From positions 2,744,501 through 2,808,500 of the forward strand of contig JAQFVV010000030.1 of the NCBI GenBank assembly GCA_028023455.1: DNA of 64,000 nucleotides. Reading direction: 5' to 3'. The DNA comes from Epiperipatus broadwayi. Taxonomy: Eukaryota; Onychophora; Udeonychophora; Euonychophora; Peripatidae. The position numbers and the translations under genes are program-made. Each line of letters begins with the position of its first letter. Position 1 is the first letter of the stretch. The notes under the pieces were generated by a model. It was given only the letters and a program-made list of their open reading frames with translations, was not told where the DNA came from and did not search any database. This document shows, in pieces, positions 46,990 to 58,880 of this stretch.

Positions 46990-48486
46990 ATAACAGTTGT
47001 AGAGTATTACTCATGACAGATCAATACTGGAGAAAATTAATAAGGAATTGGAAATCCCCCATTATCTCTAGTAAAAACCAATTTTAAAGCCTGGGATATG
47101 AACAGCAATCCAATCAAGTTTTCTGGGAATGGTTTGAGTGATTCTCAAAACAAAAACACAATATATTTCTACCATGGTATATGATTAATGGAAAAAAGAT
47201 AGAGTGGTTCGAACTTCTAGGAAACAGTTGTGTGATTAAGAAAATCAGCATCGAAAAATAATTATCCCTACCTTTTTGAAAATGATCTTCCAAAATTAAA
47301 AATTTCTCTAACAGATTTAGAATTGCATCAAAGAGCAAGACCAGTCTTTGGAACACCCCATAAGATGTAAATTGTTCAATTAAAAAAAATTCCAGAAGAG
47401 AGAACCAAATATGAGATTGCAAGGACTTGCAAAAGGAAACTTTGGTAGTAAGCACAATATCATCCAATCTGCAAAGGTGCTATCCAGATGTCCAGATAAA
47501 GCTGACCCTTCTGTAGCTAAGATACACATGAACCACATAGATGATCTAAAATCATAAACAGCCAAGAAATAGCAAAATGGACCAAGGTAGATTCAGTTAC
47601 AAAACCTACAAAAATGGATTGCAAAAGAGTTTCCTGCAAGATGTTATTCATTATTCACAAAGGTTTATGGAAAATGCATAAGAATTGATCAGTTAATAAA
47701 GACTGCATTCTCATGGATAACAAGATAATGATATATGAGCAGCAGTCTTAATGGTGTATTGAACATTATTCATCAGGATCACCCCAGAATAGTAAGAGTA
47801 AAGGCTTCAGCTATATTTGTTGGCTAGGAATTATGAGTGACTTGGAAAAGTATATTAAGTAATGTGAAGTGAGACATGCCAAACAATGGTGAATCTCAAT
47901 GAAATATGTTTCATGGCACTTGTCCAAAAATCATAGCAGTGAGTTCACATTGACCATGTTGAACCATGGAAGAGGCATATATTTTGATACATGTAGAGGC
48001 ATATAGCTATTCAACTGAGTAGAGTAATAAAAACACAGATGCAGGTAGAAACATTGAAAAATTGTGAAAGATATTTGCTATTCATGGAACTCTGAATGTG
48101 ATGGTATCTGACAATGGAGCTATATTTGTTTCAGAGAAATTGGAAGCCTACATGAAAGAATGGGGAATAGAGCACATTCAGAAAACCCTCTTTCCCCTGA
48201 GTCAAATGGACTCGATGATAAAGTGGTTCAACAAATGGTGAATTTAAATGAAATAAATGCAAGAAATATGAATGAAGCTGTATGCAAGATAGTGCTTCAC
48301 CAGCATAACACCCCATCACCAAGCATGAGGAAATCTCTAACCAAAATGTTGTTTAGGAGGAAAATTAGAACTAAGCTGACAATGCTGTTATCTAATAAAG
48401 AGAAATCTAGAATAAGCCTCCAAGGTGAAAATAATTTTAAAGTTGGACACAACATCTGAGTGATGAACAAAATGGGAAAAAGCAAC
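46990..48486 (+). pseudogene. Gypsy D RNase H-integrase remnant
   Basis: RT is not recognisable. The integrase zinc domain reads IIHQDHPRIVRVKASA then LEKYIKQCEVRHAKQW at 47765-47890. The core has VHIDHV-type sequence near 47948, VSDNGAIFVSEKLEAYMKEW at 48103-48162 and PESNGLDDKVVQQMVNLN (48160-48459 frame). All three catalytic acidic positions (D, D, E) can therefore be seen, though in different frames. After RRKIRTKL the C-terminal part is cut by the TIR element. Many stops make it inactive. Confidence 0.75.
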
Positions 48487-48743
48487 TACTGTGTTTTTCT
48501 GGAAAATAAGACCTAACTAGAAAATAAGCCCTGGCATGATTTTTCATAGTGGTTGTAATATAATCTCTACCACAAATATAAATCCTAGTTAAGATCATCA
48601 ACCAGATAAATGGCTTTCATTTGCTCCTGTTGAAACACATGATGGACATATTGAATTATAAAGTAATGAATATGTAAATAATATTATTGACATTAAGGCA
48701 TTAAAATAAAATCCTTGTTTTTACTTCACCATCAAGTGATAAG

Positions 48744-49033
48744 TTTTAAATTACACTTTATGCAAAAAAGTGAAGCTTAGTCTTATTAGAAAAAAAATTA
48801 TAATACTTAGCGCTTTCGGGGAACTTAGGTCTCCATATTCATAGCCTATCTTGGGAGTGTCAGCTTACATTGAGATTTTAAACAAAGCTTGGCAGTGCGA
48901 AGCTTCACTTAAAATCTCAATGGAAGCCGACACTCCCAAGATAGACTATGAATTCCCCGAAAGTGCTAAGTCTTATAATTCCTTTTTCTAATAATACTAA
49001 GCTTCACTTTTTTGCATAAAGTGCAATTTAAAA
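48744..49033. repeat. 290-bp palindrome (foldback)
   Basis: Left arm from TTTTAAATTACACTTTATGC and right arm ending in its inverse (GCATAAAGTGCAATTTAAAA) pair over about 130 bases around a short loop at 48880-48905. The arms include GCTTTCGGGGAA / TTCCCCGAAAGTGC and CTTGGGAGTGTC / GACACTCCCAAG. CCCCGAAAGTGC resembles the CGAAAGCGC tail of the PLE at 31.7 kb, so a PLE-tail origin is possible. Confidence 0.75.
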
Positions 49034-49139
49034 ATTAATGCATTAAATGAATGGTAGTTCTTTTGTATTATTCTGTTGACCATTTTTGACAAACATAATT
49101 CTACCTATATAGAGAAACAATATATTTACCACAAGTCAG

Positions 49140-50019
49140 TACACCTGGGTCTCATTTTATGCAGATTATTTTAAGGTGATTTTGAAGTTATGTGATTCAC
49201 GTTTCTTCTTAATATCTTTCATATTTCACTATATTAGATATCAAGAAATTTAAATTATTAATAACTTATTTTGACTTGAAATTTTTTTTTTTTTCAAAAA
49301 TATAAGTTATGTTAGCAGCTAACATGAATATGGATTGAAGCTGTATTTAGAATCTTAACTTCTATGTAAATAACCTACTTATACTAATAAGTAAATAATA
49401 ATAATAAATTTATACTTACATATAAAAATATCACAATAAATATTCAAAAATTTTAAACTTTTAAAACGTATTTTGTTAGATGTAACAGAAATTAATAATT
49501 TTTTAGATTTTTAAAATAAATAATAATGAAGATTTTATTGATTTTGTATATTGAAAATAATCTTTCTAATGATAATGTATAATCTTTTTGTTTTGATTGC
49601 GATCTTATCTTTTTAATATAGAAACAGAAAACCATTAACACAGCACAAGACTGAAAGTGGCGCTAGTTGTACATCATACCAGTTCACAAATGAATGCATA
49701 TTGTCAAATAGCAGTAATGATTAAAATATGTATGAAAAAATGTAAAATTAAATACTGTAGTTAATAAAAAAAGTAAAAAAAGTTTGTCTTTTATTAATTT
49801 TTTTAAATATTTGAAATTTTTTATTAGTCATACTTTATTTCCTTATTTTTTTAATGCAAATTTTAAAGTAATTTTTCCTTGTTGCTTTGCTTTTATGCGA
49901 TTTCTGAAAATGACAGAACCTATCCCCCATCTTTCAAGATAAGTCTATTTTTGTGTATTTCTTTTGTGCACATTTTCTGAGGGGAACCTATCTACCACAT
50001 AAAATGAGACCCAGGTGTA
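49140..50019. mobile_element. 880-bp TIR element, perfect 20-bp ends, TA target
   Basis: CACCTGGGTCTCATTTTATG starts right after TA (about 49140-49141), and its exact inverse ends right before TA at 50019. The interior is very AT-rich and has no transposase. It is a non-autonomous element of the TA-targeting (Tc1/mariner-like) kind. Its ends share GGTCT-ATTTTA with the larger element in which it lies, so the two may be related families. Confidence 0.8.
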
Positions 50020-50216
50020 TAACAGACAATATATAATTTCATTTATATATTTTTTAGGTATTTTTTATTTATATTTAATACTTAGATTTAGAATGTTTGA
50101 TTTAGTTTTAGAGTTTCATCATGTTAGCTTTTTAAATATTCAAGATAAAAGAAAAATTAAATAGTCAAAATAAGAGTCATATATCACATGACCCTATCTC
50201 TTAAGCTCGTAAGTTA

Positions 50217-50776
50217 TAAACAATGAGGATTGCCAATTCCTCTACAAGCTTTATGATAAATACTTAGCCAGAGCCAGCACTTAAAATATCTCTGTCAGGA
50301 ACCTCTCCCCAAACCCCTGACCATGGTTTTGTGCTTTGGCACTCCTCAGAGAGTTGTCAGGGTAGGTTCAGACACTAGATCTAAAAATACCAACCCAAAG
50401 ACAAGCACTTATCTAAAAGTTATCCATAAGTCTTATGCAATTTTATATTGCTAAGACTACTAATATATGGTATGGCTGAAGATCTATCAGCCCCATATAG
50501 CTATTTGAGTTGGATAGCTGGGTTTGAAGACATGTAGATGTCTGAAAATTTCAGATTTTCCTCTCAATAGATAACTTTTAGATAAGTGCTTGGCTTTGGG
50601 TTGGTATTTTTAGATCTAGTGTCTGAACCTACCCTGACACCTCTCTGAGGAGTGCCAAAGCACGAAACTATTGTCAGGGGTTTGGGGAGAGGTTCCTGAC
50701 TGAGATATTTAAGTGCTGGCTTTGGCTAAGCATTTATCATAAAGCTTATAGATGAATTGGAAATCCTCATTGTTTA
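50217..50776. mobile_element. 556-bp foldback element, about 215-bp arms, TA target
   Basis: AACAATGAGGATTGCCAATT begins after TA (50217-50218), and the matching inverse ending CCTCATTGTT stops before TA (50775-50776). The arms are about 215 bases with few mismatches, for example CCTCTCCCCAAACCCCTGAC / GTCAGGGGTTTGGGGAGAGG. They flank about 130 bases of loop. No coding sequence. The RNA would form a long hairpin. Confidence 0.8.
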
Positions 50777-50887
50777 AAAGAAAAATTAGTTTGATTTCTT
50801 TTATTAAAATAATGGAAGTATGTTAGCTTTTAAATATTCAAGATAAAAGAAAAATTAGTTTGATTTCTTTTATTAAAATAATGGAAT
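50776..50887. repeat. 68-bp tandem duplication
   Basis: AAAAGAAAAATTAGTTTGAT and the following bases to AATAATGGAA occur at 50776 and 50844. The copy includes sequence flanking the foldback element. Confidence 0.75.
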
Positions 50888-51485
50888 TTTAATAATCAAA
50901 GTTTAGTTTAAATTAAACCATCATTCTTTCTCCTAAAAAAAGTTCTTAAAAAGAATAGCTAAACAAGGCCATTACAAATAATTTGGAAAGTGTTTACAAG
51001 GTGTGCATTTTCTAATGGATGGATATGGTTTTTTCACATATAAATCATTGTAATTCAGTATGCTTTGTGTTATAAAGATGTATTTAATGTGCATATATGA
51101 AATACAGAAACATTTTATGAATTTTTGTGCCTGCATTTTTTTTTTTTGCGTTTGTGTGGACAAATTATTCTTAACTATAATTGTTTTTGTTACCATTCCT
51201 GTCTTGCAAGTCTTCAATTAACATTTGATTTAGTGGTAAATTTAAATGGAATAATATTCTGATCACCAAATAAGATGAGTGCAAAAAGAGTAATTCCAGT
51301 GAGTACAAGAAAGGAATTGTGGGGGCTTCTGGGATTAGAATCACAGTTTTCTATAAGGAGAAGACTTGAGTAAATGTAGATTATTATACATGAAAAAGTA
51401 AGCCTTTTCCTAAAAATGTCCTAAGGTGTCTTTTGGAGCAAAAATTAATATAAGACCTGGTCTTATTTATCAGGTAAACATGGTA

Positions 51486-51895
51486 TTATCACGTGCATTG
51501 CAGTGTAGCCTGCCAATGTTGAAATGGAAACGGGTGTAATATTCTTCAAATATCTAAACTATGTAGAGCAGCACTGTCAAGAATACAACCCTAGATATGC
51601 TGAGAACAATCCTCTGGCAGCATTGCCCCAAATGCAGACAAAGAAAAAATGGAAATCAGCCATCAAGTTGCAGAGTGATGAGTCAGGGACTGAAAATCTA
51701 CAAATGGACCATCCAAAAAACTCTACTTATCAAATCAAGACATGAGAAGCCAAAACCCAATGACAGCTGGCCAACAACCAAGCAGAGACTGTGTAGAATT
51801 AGAAAACTACCTAATATCCTAAGGACTATGTATGTTAAGACCATATCTTCTGGAATGAGGGGAAAAGTGCTATATAATAATGTAATAGTATATAT
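51486..51895 (+). pseudogene. Gypsy D pol C-terminus
   Basis: Reading resumes after the TIR element with open 73- and 130-codon frames (51524-51745, 51597-51989) containing EQHCQEYNPRYAENNPLAAL and other hydrophilic sequence. It is collinear with the broken end at 48486 and ends next to the 3' LTR once the solo LTR is removed. Not recognisable as a domain by itself. Confidence 0.45.
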
Positions 51896-54636
51896 TGAAA
51901 CAGTAAGGTCTGCTTTGCAGATCTTCGTTTCACCTTTTCTCACCTACTTCCTACCCTCATACCTTAGTTTGAACCCCAATCTATCGTAGTGTGTCTGCAA
52001 TACACTTATATACCGAAAATCCCGCCTAATTTTAAACCACGAGCACAATGCTCGTATTATATATAACTTATTCCCAAATAAAATAAAAGATTATGAATTA
52101 TGGATTTGTTCACATAATTTACATTTATTAAAAAGTAAGTTATATAAGTCGTAATTGCGCACACTCTATGATATCCATTTTAAAACATATCAAAATTATA
52201 AATTGTTAGTTGTTTTTTTTGGATCTATTTACAAATATATTACCGTCGTAATATATTTTGATTTAAAATAAAATTCACTTAGTAAATATTCGTTTAGTAG
52301 ATAGATTCAAATGTTACAATTTAAAATAAAATAATTTTCATTTTATTTAATAAAAGTCATCCCAAATATTTCTGTTAAAATAAATGAGGGACAATAGTTT
52401 AATTATATAAGTTTATCTAAAAACAGCAGCTGTCCACTTAAGTTTTCTTTAATTAGTAGCAGTAATTTTAATTAAATCTAGTTTGTAATTCGAATGTCGA
52501 CAGGGAAGTTAACAAAAGAAATTAATTAATGTTGAATTCCTTTAGACATTCGGATAGATTTAATTACAGCAGATAAGTCCAATAATTTTGTACGCTCCAG
52601 GACAAGTCTATTGTTAAATTTTACTATAAAAAGGATGTTTTTCTTTTGTTCTCCATTCTAAGCTTCTAAAGAATTCTGAGTTGTAAAAAGGTTTCTGAGT
52701 TATTCTAAGCTTTTAAAGAATTCTGAGTTGTCTAAAGGTTTCTGAGTTGTTCTAAAATTCTAATAATTTGCTAACCTTGACATGTCCGAGTAGAGGTGTT
52801 TAAGATGGCTATGTCCCCTCGGAATAGCCAGCCGCTGCTCCATACCATCAGAAATTATCACACGGATCCCAGAACTGCTGCTGCCGCTGCCAAAATATGA
52901 ACATTCCAGATTTTGCTGCTGAATTATAAAACCTGCCGAACATCTACCTGCAAATGCTTCTCCAGAGGTAACCTAAATTAACCCAAGAGCTCTTGTGATC
53001 ACTAACTAACATGCTATAGCTATTTAACATTGTTTTCTTATATTTTACAACTTCATTATGTATTTCTTTCATGTATTTAAATATACTCAACATTTTGCTC
53101 TATCCTTGGGTTAATATTTTCTATTTATAAAGCTTTCTTTTATTTTATTATGATAATGTGTCAGAATCGTCTTTGACCGAGTGAACTATTCCCTCTATTG
53201 AAAGTAAGACGCCGCTATTAAGGCATATTTTAAATTTATAATTTTCCAATTTTATTATCTTGCAAATCACTCGTTCGAGGGCGATTCTTTTCTTTAATGT
53301 AATATAATCACATAGTTTAAAATCTACATGCTATTGATTTTAATCTAATATAAGAGTATGTGCGAAGTCAATGATTAAATGTGTCCCCAAATGCATGATT
53401 GCGTATATAAATCTATACTTACTTTTCAAACCCGCAAGCATGCATTTTCCTATTTTAATTACCGTGTTCTACTTTCATTATAAAGTTCATCATTGACATC
53501 GAGAATGTGCGGACCCTCTTAAATGAATTTCGGGGAATTTGATTGGGCATTTCTCTTAATCCAAGTAAAACCCATTTAGTATGTTTTTATATACACTAGT
53601 CTCGTATTGCTGGTACATGAATTGGTTGTTGAGACCGCTTTGTTTTATTTTTCCAAGGATTCTTTACACGGCAAAGTCCGTTCTTTTCGCTTATTGCAAG
53701 TTTCCAGGCAGAGGGTGTTCACCAATGACACCCCTGGGAATTAAACGCAATCGTCACACAGTCGCTAAGTTTCGGCTGTTCGTCAAAATACTTTCCTACG
53801 GGTTAGCGGCGAGATGCCCTCCGTAATTATTCCGGATCTTCAATATTGTTTCATTTTATATTTATTTTACAAAGCATCCGTGACTTAAACGAGTCACACC
53901 CTCCAACTTTATAAATTCACTATCAGCAATACTGACCTCCCAATACAAATCTATTATTATTCTCAAATAAATGCTTTGATCCCATTCCCACGTTTGCTTA
54001 GTAAGCTTTAGTCCGTTACTATTCTCGAAATCAATAAATATTTTAGAACATTTAATTTCAAATATTGTCTTAAACTTGTCTATTTACTCAAAGCACCTCG
54101 CACATGTTCCTATCTTGTCAAGCACATTATCGTAACGCTATTAGCCCGAGGAATAGAATATATCACTCTGTTTTAAAACCTTTTTGTCATTACTGAAATA
54201 TAAATGCCAACAATTATTTAATACGTGTCCCTGTCTCATATAAGCAGACAGTGGCGTTTTATATATATTATATAAATAAATTGTGTGAAATTATTTAAAA
54301 CTAAATTTTATCTCTTATTTTATTTGATTCCTATCACTGTCTCGGTCTATATATATATATTTTCTGCATTTCTTTTATAAATCCATAGACGTTAATTAGC
54401 CACCCAAACTTATCTTAGTATAGAGTCTTTTGTTTCTCCCTGACCACCAGGCACCGGTAAAAGGTTATACTAGTTGTAGCATCAGATGCGTTATCACGCA
54501 GGTGGCGCTGTGAAATTTGGACTTTAGATTCGAACTTAGTATATCTAGAAGGCAACCCCTCCTAGAATGTTCAGTTTAGTGTCTGGGGTTTGAATTATGC
54601 AGTGTGTTAGCGAGATAGACGATTCTGACCGTTACA
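51896..54636 (+). mobile_element. Solo long LTR with 4-bp target duplication
   Basis: The reverse complement of the LTRs at 18574-27222, from TGAAACAGTAAGGTCTGC to GACCGTTACA, 2741 bases. It is flanked by ATAT at 51892-51895 and 54637-54640. No internal region is present, so it arose by LTR-LTR recombination. TATA (ACTATAAAAAGG) lies at about 52620-52632. Just after the expected start site it carries a 45-bp duplication (GAATTCTGAGTTGT repeated, 52658-52755) not seen in the other copies. Confidence 0.85.
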
Positions 54637-54644
54637 ATATATAT

Positions 54645-55260
54645 TGTAACTGAGTTAACATTATATTAAATAAATAATAATCATGAATGTATTTATATAA
54701 TATTAATATTATTAATATTTGCATTAATAAATAATGTCACATGTATTTTGTATAATACTATTGATAGTATTAATGTGTATTAATAAGTAATAAAGTTATA
54801 GTTTTATTTGTATAATAAAATAGAAGATTATTTTGGTATTTGAGCATCAAGGAAATATTGTAAAGATGCATTCAAATAACTTTATCATTATGTAATTAAA
54901 ATAACTATAAAGTAGAATTGGTCCATATATAGTCATCTTAACTATAAGAATATTAAGCACTCAAACTAGTCCATGTATGGTAATGTTGTTTTAAGAGTAA
55001 GCCATATACAGTGGGCATTCCAGAAGAACAATAGGAAATAAAGAAATATATACAGCCCCCAAATCATGGGTTAATTAGTCAGAAACTTTTTTGGAAGTGT
55101 TGAAAGCAAGACTAGCTTGACTTTACAGGTTATTTAGACCTTTTATTATTTATTTCATTTTTGTGGCACTACTAATTGTATATATGTAATTCTAAGTTAA
55201 TAAACTATGTTACAAGTCTAAATCATCTCTTTCTTGTTATTTAATATATAATTGATGCTG
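54645..55260 (+). repeat. 3' LTR of Gypsy D
   Basis: It starts TGTAACTGAG and is collinear with 45457-46394, without the PLE insertion. It ends near TTGATGCTG. Confidence 0.7.
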
Positions 55261-58200
55261 AGGAATATTTGTTGACATTTGGAAGGACCATTGGGCCACT
55301 ATTGAAAATACAAAATACGTCTTTTTTTTGTTTACAAACAGAAATAATGTGTGCTACATAAACAAAATTAAATAAAAATAAAATATATGTACTTTTTTCA
55401 GAAATGATGTTGCAATTGACACATGTCTAAAAAATTTAGAAATTCACTTGAATAAATAAATAATAACAAACATATAAATTATTTGTGCAATTATAAATTT
55501 ATTTGTGTAATTTTTTTTTTCAAAAAAAGTAAAAGTTACAAATAAACAAGAAGACAAAAAAGAATTTAGTTGTACACAGTGTTAAGCATCTTCTAGATTT
55601 TGTTAGTTTGTACAAGTTTTTATTTTGAGGCTTTAGTATTGTATTTAGGTGAAACATCTGCTAGATTTTTCACATGGTTACACAGGTGACAAGTATTGAA
55701 AATTGATACAGTGAGGTTTTTTTAGTTTACAGTAGGAGAGGCAAAAATAAAACCAAAGAAACAAATTTTCTTGACCAGTGTGTTTTAATCGAAATGATAC
55801 ATTGAAGGAATGACATTTAAAAGACAAATGCGGATTGTTGGATGCACAAACTGAAGAACAAGGAAAAAGCCAGAGATTCTCCAAGTGGAAGAAAAAAGCA
55901 CCAAAACCAGTGTGGGAAAAGAAGAGTCTAAATAATTCTCAAGATTGCAATTATTAACCTGAACAAGGATTGTTTTCTTGAATGGGGAGAGGTATTGTGT
56001 TTGTAACAATATGTACATTATAATTCAATAATTATAAATTATAACTCTTTTGTACTCTAGAAAAAGTAAGGAAAATATATTAGAGTAATGTATATTTTTT
56101 AGATCACTAACTGATAAGAGTAAAATTAATGAGGGTTTGAATAAAGTAATTTAAAAAAAACAAACATTGTATAATTAAATCAGAAAGTAAAACGTTTTAA
56201 TTAATGATTAATTTCGCATAGGATTTAACAATTGAAAATATTTACGTAATATATGATAAGAAAATTGTGATTGATAAATGCCAAGAAATATTTGCTAATG
56301 ACAAATATTTCTTTATACAATAGAAGTGTTACCGACTAATTAAAAACACCAAGAGGAACACAAGATTGATGACAAACAAGCATAAACCCAGCATTGCTGG
56401 TGGTCAAACTGTGTGAATAAATAGCATGTGCAGCAAAGTGCATGGTTCTCTTTCTGGTGGAGTTACCAAGTGGTTGGCAGGAGATTTTAATGAACACTGA
56501 CTGAAAGAAGCTTAAGTGATGGGGTAGTGTTCATATGTGGAGCCTGTGTGATTATGAGCAGCAGCCGAATGAAGCTAAAGAACTCCATTAGTTTGAGGGG
56601 TCAAGCCAAAGTAGTTTGGAAATTGGGGTCAAAAGAAACCATCTGGAAAGCAGCAAGTCGTTATGTGCTTTATGGGAATTGAACCATAAATAAAATATGT
56701 ACACTGTGTTGGTATGCCTCAATAACTTTTGCTATTAATAATATTTCATCATTATCCAATCCTTATCTAAATTTCATTTATTGATTTATTTTATTTGTTT
56801 GTATTTGAAGTAACTGCATTCAAATACACAACAATTTTACGTATACATACATTTACCTAATATATTAACTAATAAATACAATGACTCAAATAATTATATT
56901 TTTCTTAATGAATCAATTATTTCTAGTAAATTCTGTGATAATAACTTTAAAATAAACTAGATTATAATTCTCAGAAATTTTAATAAATAAAAAATTTATG
57001 TGATCATAGGATTTATTAAATAATGTGATGATATAAACAAATACCAATAAAATAAAAATATGCTTTATTTACATTGAAATACTAACAATAATAATAAAAA
57101 AATAAGTAGATGAATAAATAATAGGATGATTTTTTGAGTACATATTCTAAATACAATTTTTTTTTTAAAAAAAAATGCATATCTTTACATTCTAAGTATG
57201 TGTAGATGGTTCAACACATGTTATTGCATGATATCACTATTAAAGAAAGATTATTTAAAATAAGCATAAAATTTGCTTTAATGAAAATTAAATATAATTA
57301 TAACTATTTAGTATATTTTATATTCTTATTTATCTCCTTTTACTTTCTTTGCATTTCTTCATATATATTTGCTGCATTAATCTTTGGTTAATATTTACTG
57401 TCAATTCATCAAAATAGACATATGAGCAATTTGGTTCCTGAAATTTAATTACATACAGTGGGAACATTTTTGGGGATCATTTTTATCTTTACTGTTACTG
57501 TAAATCAATTAAACAATAAAATGTAAATTTATTCCAGAGAACATCCACACATTATTTATGTAATTAAATTTCAGGAACCAAGTTACTCTTCTATCTCCTA
57601 CAGTATTTTTAGTACACCAAACGATGTTTCTAATCCTAAAGAAATACAGGTTTGAACTTAGCTGAATGACAGGAAAAGGAAAATTAAAAAGTCGTGATTT
57701 ATAAATAGTTAGGAATGAATGGAAAATGTAATAGTTTTCAATTGAATGCATTTTGGACTAAACACACTTAAATGTATGATGTCATATTTCTTTTTTTTAA
57801 TGTAGTGGCTTCTTTTGACAAGGGTGTGTTAAATCAAAAATGCATTAAAGTTCTATTTAATGTTTTCTCGGCATATGAAATACTTATATGTTGCCTTTAA
57901 TTTATTATATTTCAATAAGAGAGTTATCATAGTTTTTAATAATACTATTAAATTTTGATTTAATGTTTATTCTGTGAAATTTTCTATTTTCATATATATA
58001 GTATCCAATAATTTCATATATATTTTGACTATATTTTATGGTTATTTTCAAAATTTATTTTCAATTCTTCCTCCAAATATATATATTGTAACAGACACAC
58101 ATGCTGTTGCATTCTAATAAATAAAAATAAAAGTTCGCAGATAAAAAATTTTTTAAGAATTAAAAATCATCTAAACTCATATATATAAAATCCCACAGAT

Positions 58201-58880
58201 GAAAAAAAAAAAATATTAAAAGAAAACTATTAAAAAAGAAAAGGTATTTTAAAACTAAATTTTTAAAAAAAAAACTCAAAAGATTTAAAGATAAAAAGAA
58301 TGTACAATAATTTAATTAATGCTATTGTGTAAAATGGAAAGGATTATTTTCAATTAGTTAAAGTAAACTAGCCCTTGGGCATCTCAAAATGTATAATTAA
58401 AGGTCAGATAGGAGAGAAAAAACAATAGGAACAGAATAGCCAATAAATGAAATCCCTCAGGAAATGGACCTCAATGAAAGGATCATCATCATCATGATGT
58501 AATGTCCAGTCAATCCAAAAGTTTAATATAAAAGGAAAAGTTTGGAAATAAATTAGAAGAAAAAGATGTGAAAGAGGTGTTCTATATGTGTTAGTGCAGA
58601 GAGAATTGAAGGAGAAGGGATTGAAAAGACACACTCTTCAATCCCTTCAGTTTTTCTAAAAAAAAAAAAGAGAAATGACTAATCATTTTTTTATATTGTG
58701 GACCACAGGACATCAGGGCCCAGAAATAAAATACCAGCTAAAGTAAAGGACCTCCGGATGAATCAATAAAATGGCCAACAGCATACCGGTCTCCCTGGGA
58801 CATCGGGGGAATTAACGCTGGATCCCAAACTGCAAGCAACTGTTAAGGATGAACATTTTAAAACCGTAAGAACTATATAT
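55261..58880. other. AT-rich region with one GC-rich block
   Basis: No gene recognised. 56300-56745 is markedly less AT-rich and ends with AATAAA. It has no usable frame and may be an old transposon or a transcript 3' end. 58690-58870 is another balanced patch with CAGGACATCAGGGCCCAG and GGTCTCCCTGGGACATCGG. Homopolymer A and T runs are frequent. Confidence 0.4.
57424..57588. repeat. 165-bp MITE-like inverted repeat
   Basis: TTGGTTCCTGAAATTTAATT at 57431 pairs with AATTAAATTTCAGGAACCAA at 57563. With outer bases GAGCAA / TTACTC the arms are about 32 bases. The interior is about 100 bases and non-coding. Confidence 0.7.

Larger units (their letters stand above)
48487..51485. mobile_element. 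3-kb TIR element (ends TACTGTG / CATGGTA)
   Basis: The left end TACTGTGTTTTTCTGGAAAA and the inverted right end (TACCATGTTTACCTGATAAA) match for about 27 bases into AATAAGACC. They interrupt the Gypsy D reading frame. A TA target duplication is compatible. Just inside lie AAAATAAGCCCTGGCATGAT and AAAAATTAATATAAGACC, patterns I associate with a widespread animal MITE type without being able to name it. No transposase is present. The interior holds a 290-bp palindrome, a second TIR element and a third palindrome, so much of its length is secondary insertion. Confidence 0.65.
45457..55260 (+). mobile_element. Gypsy-like element D, multiply interrupted
   Basis: Two diverged LTRs (45457-46394 and 54645-55260) flank gag, pol and integrase remnants. 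Insertions into this element are: a PLE 3' end in the 5' LTR (45588-46041), a 3-kb TIR element between integrase and its C-terminus (48487-51485), and a solo long LTR just before the 3' LTR (51896-54636). Removing them would leave an element of about 3.6 kb, itself short because RT is largely deleted. Confidence 0.75.
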
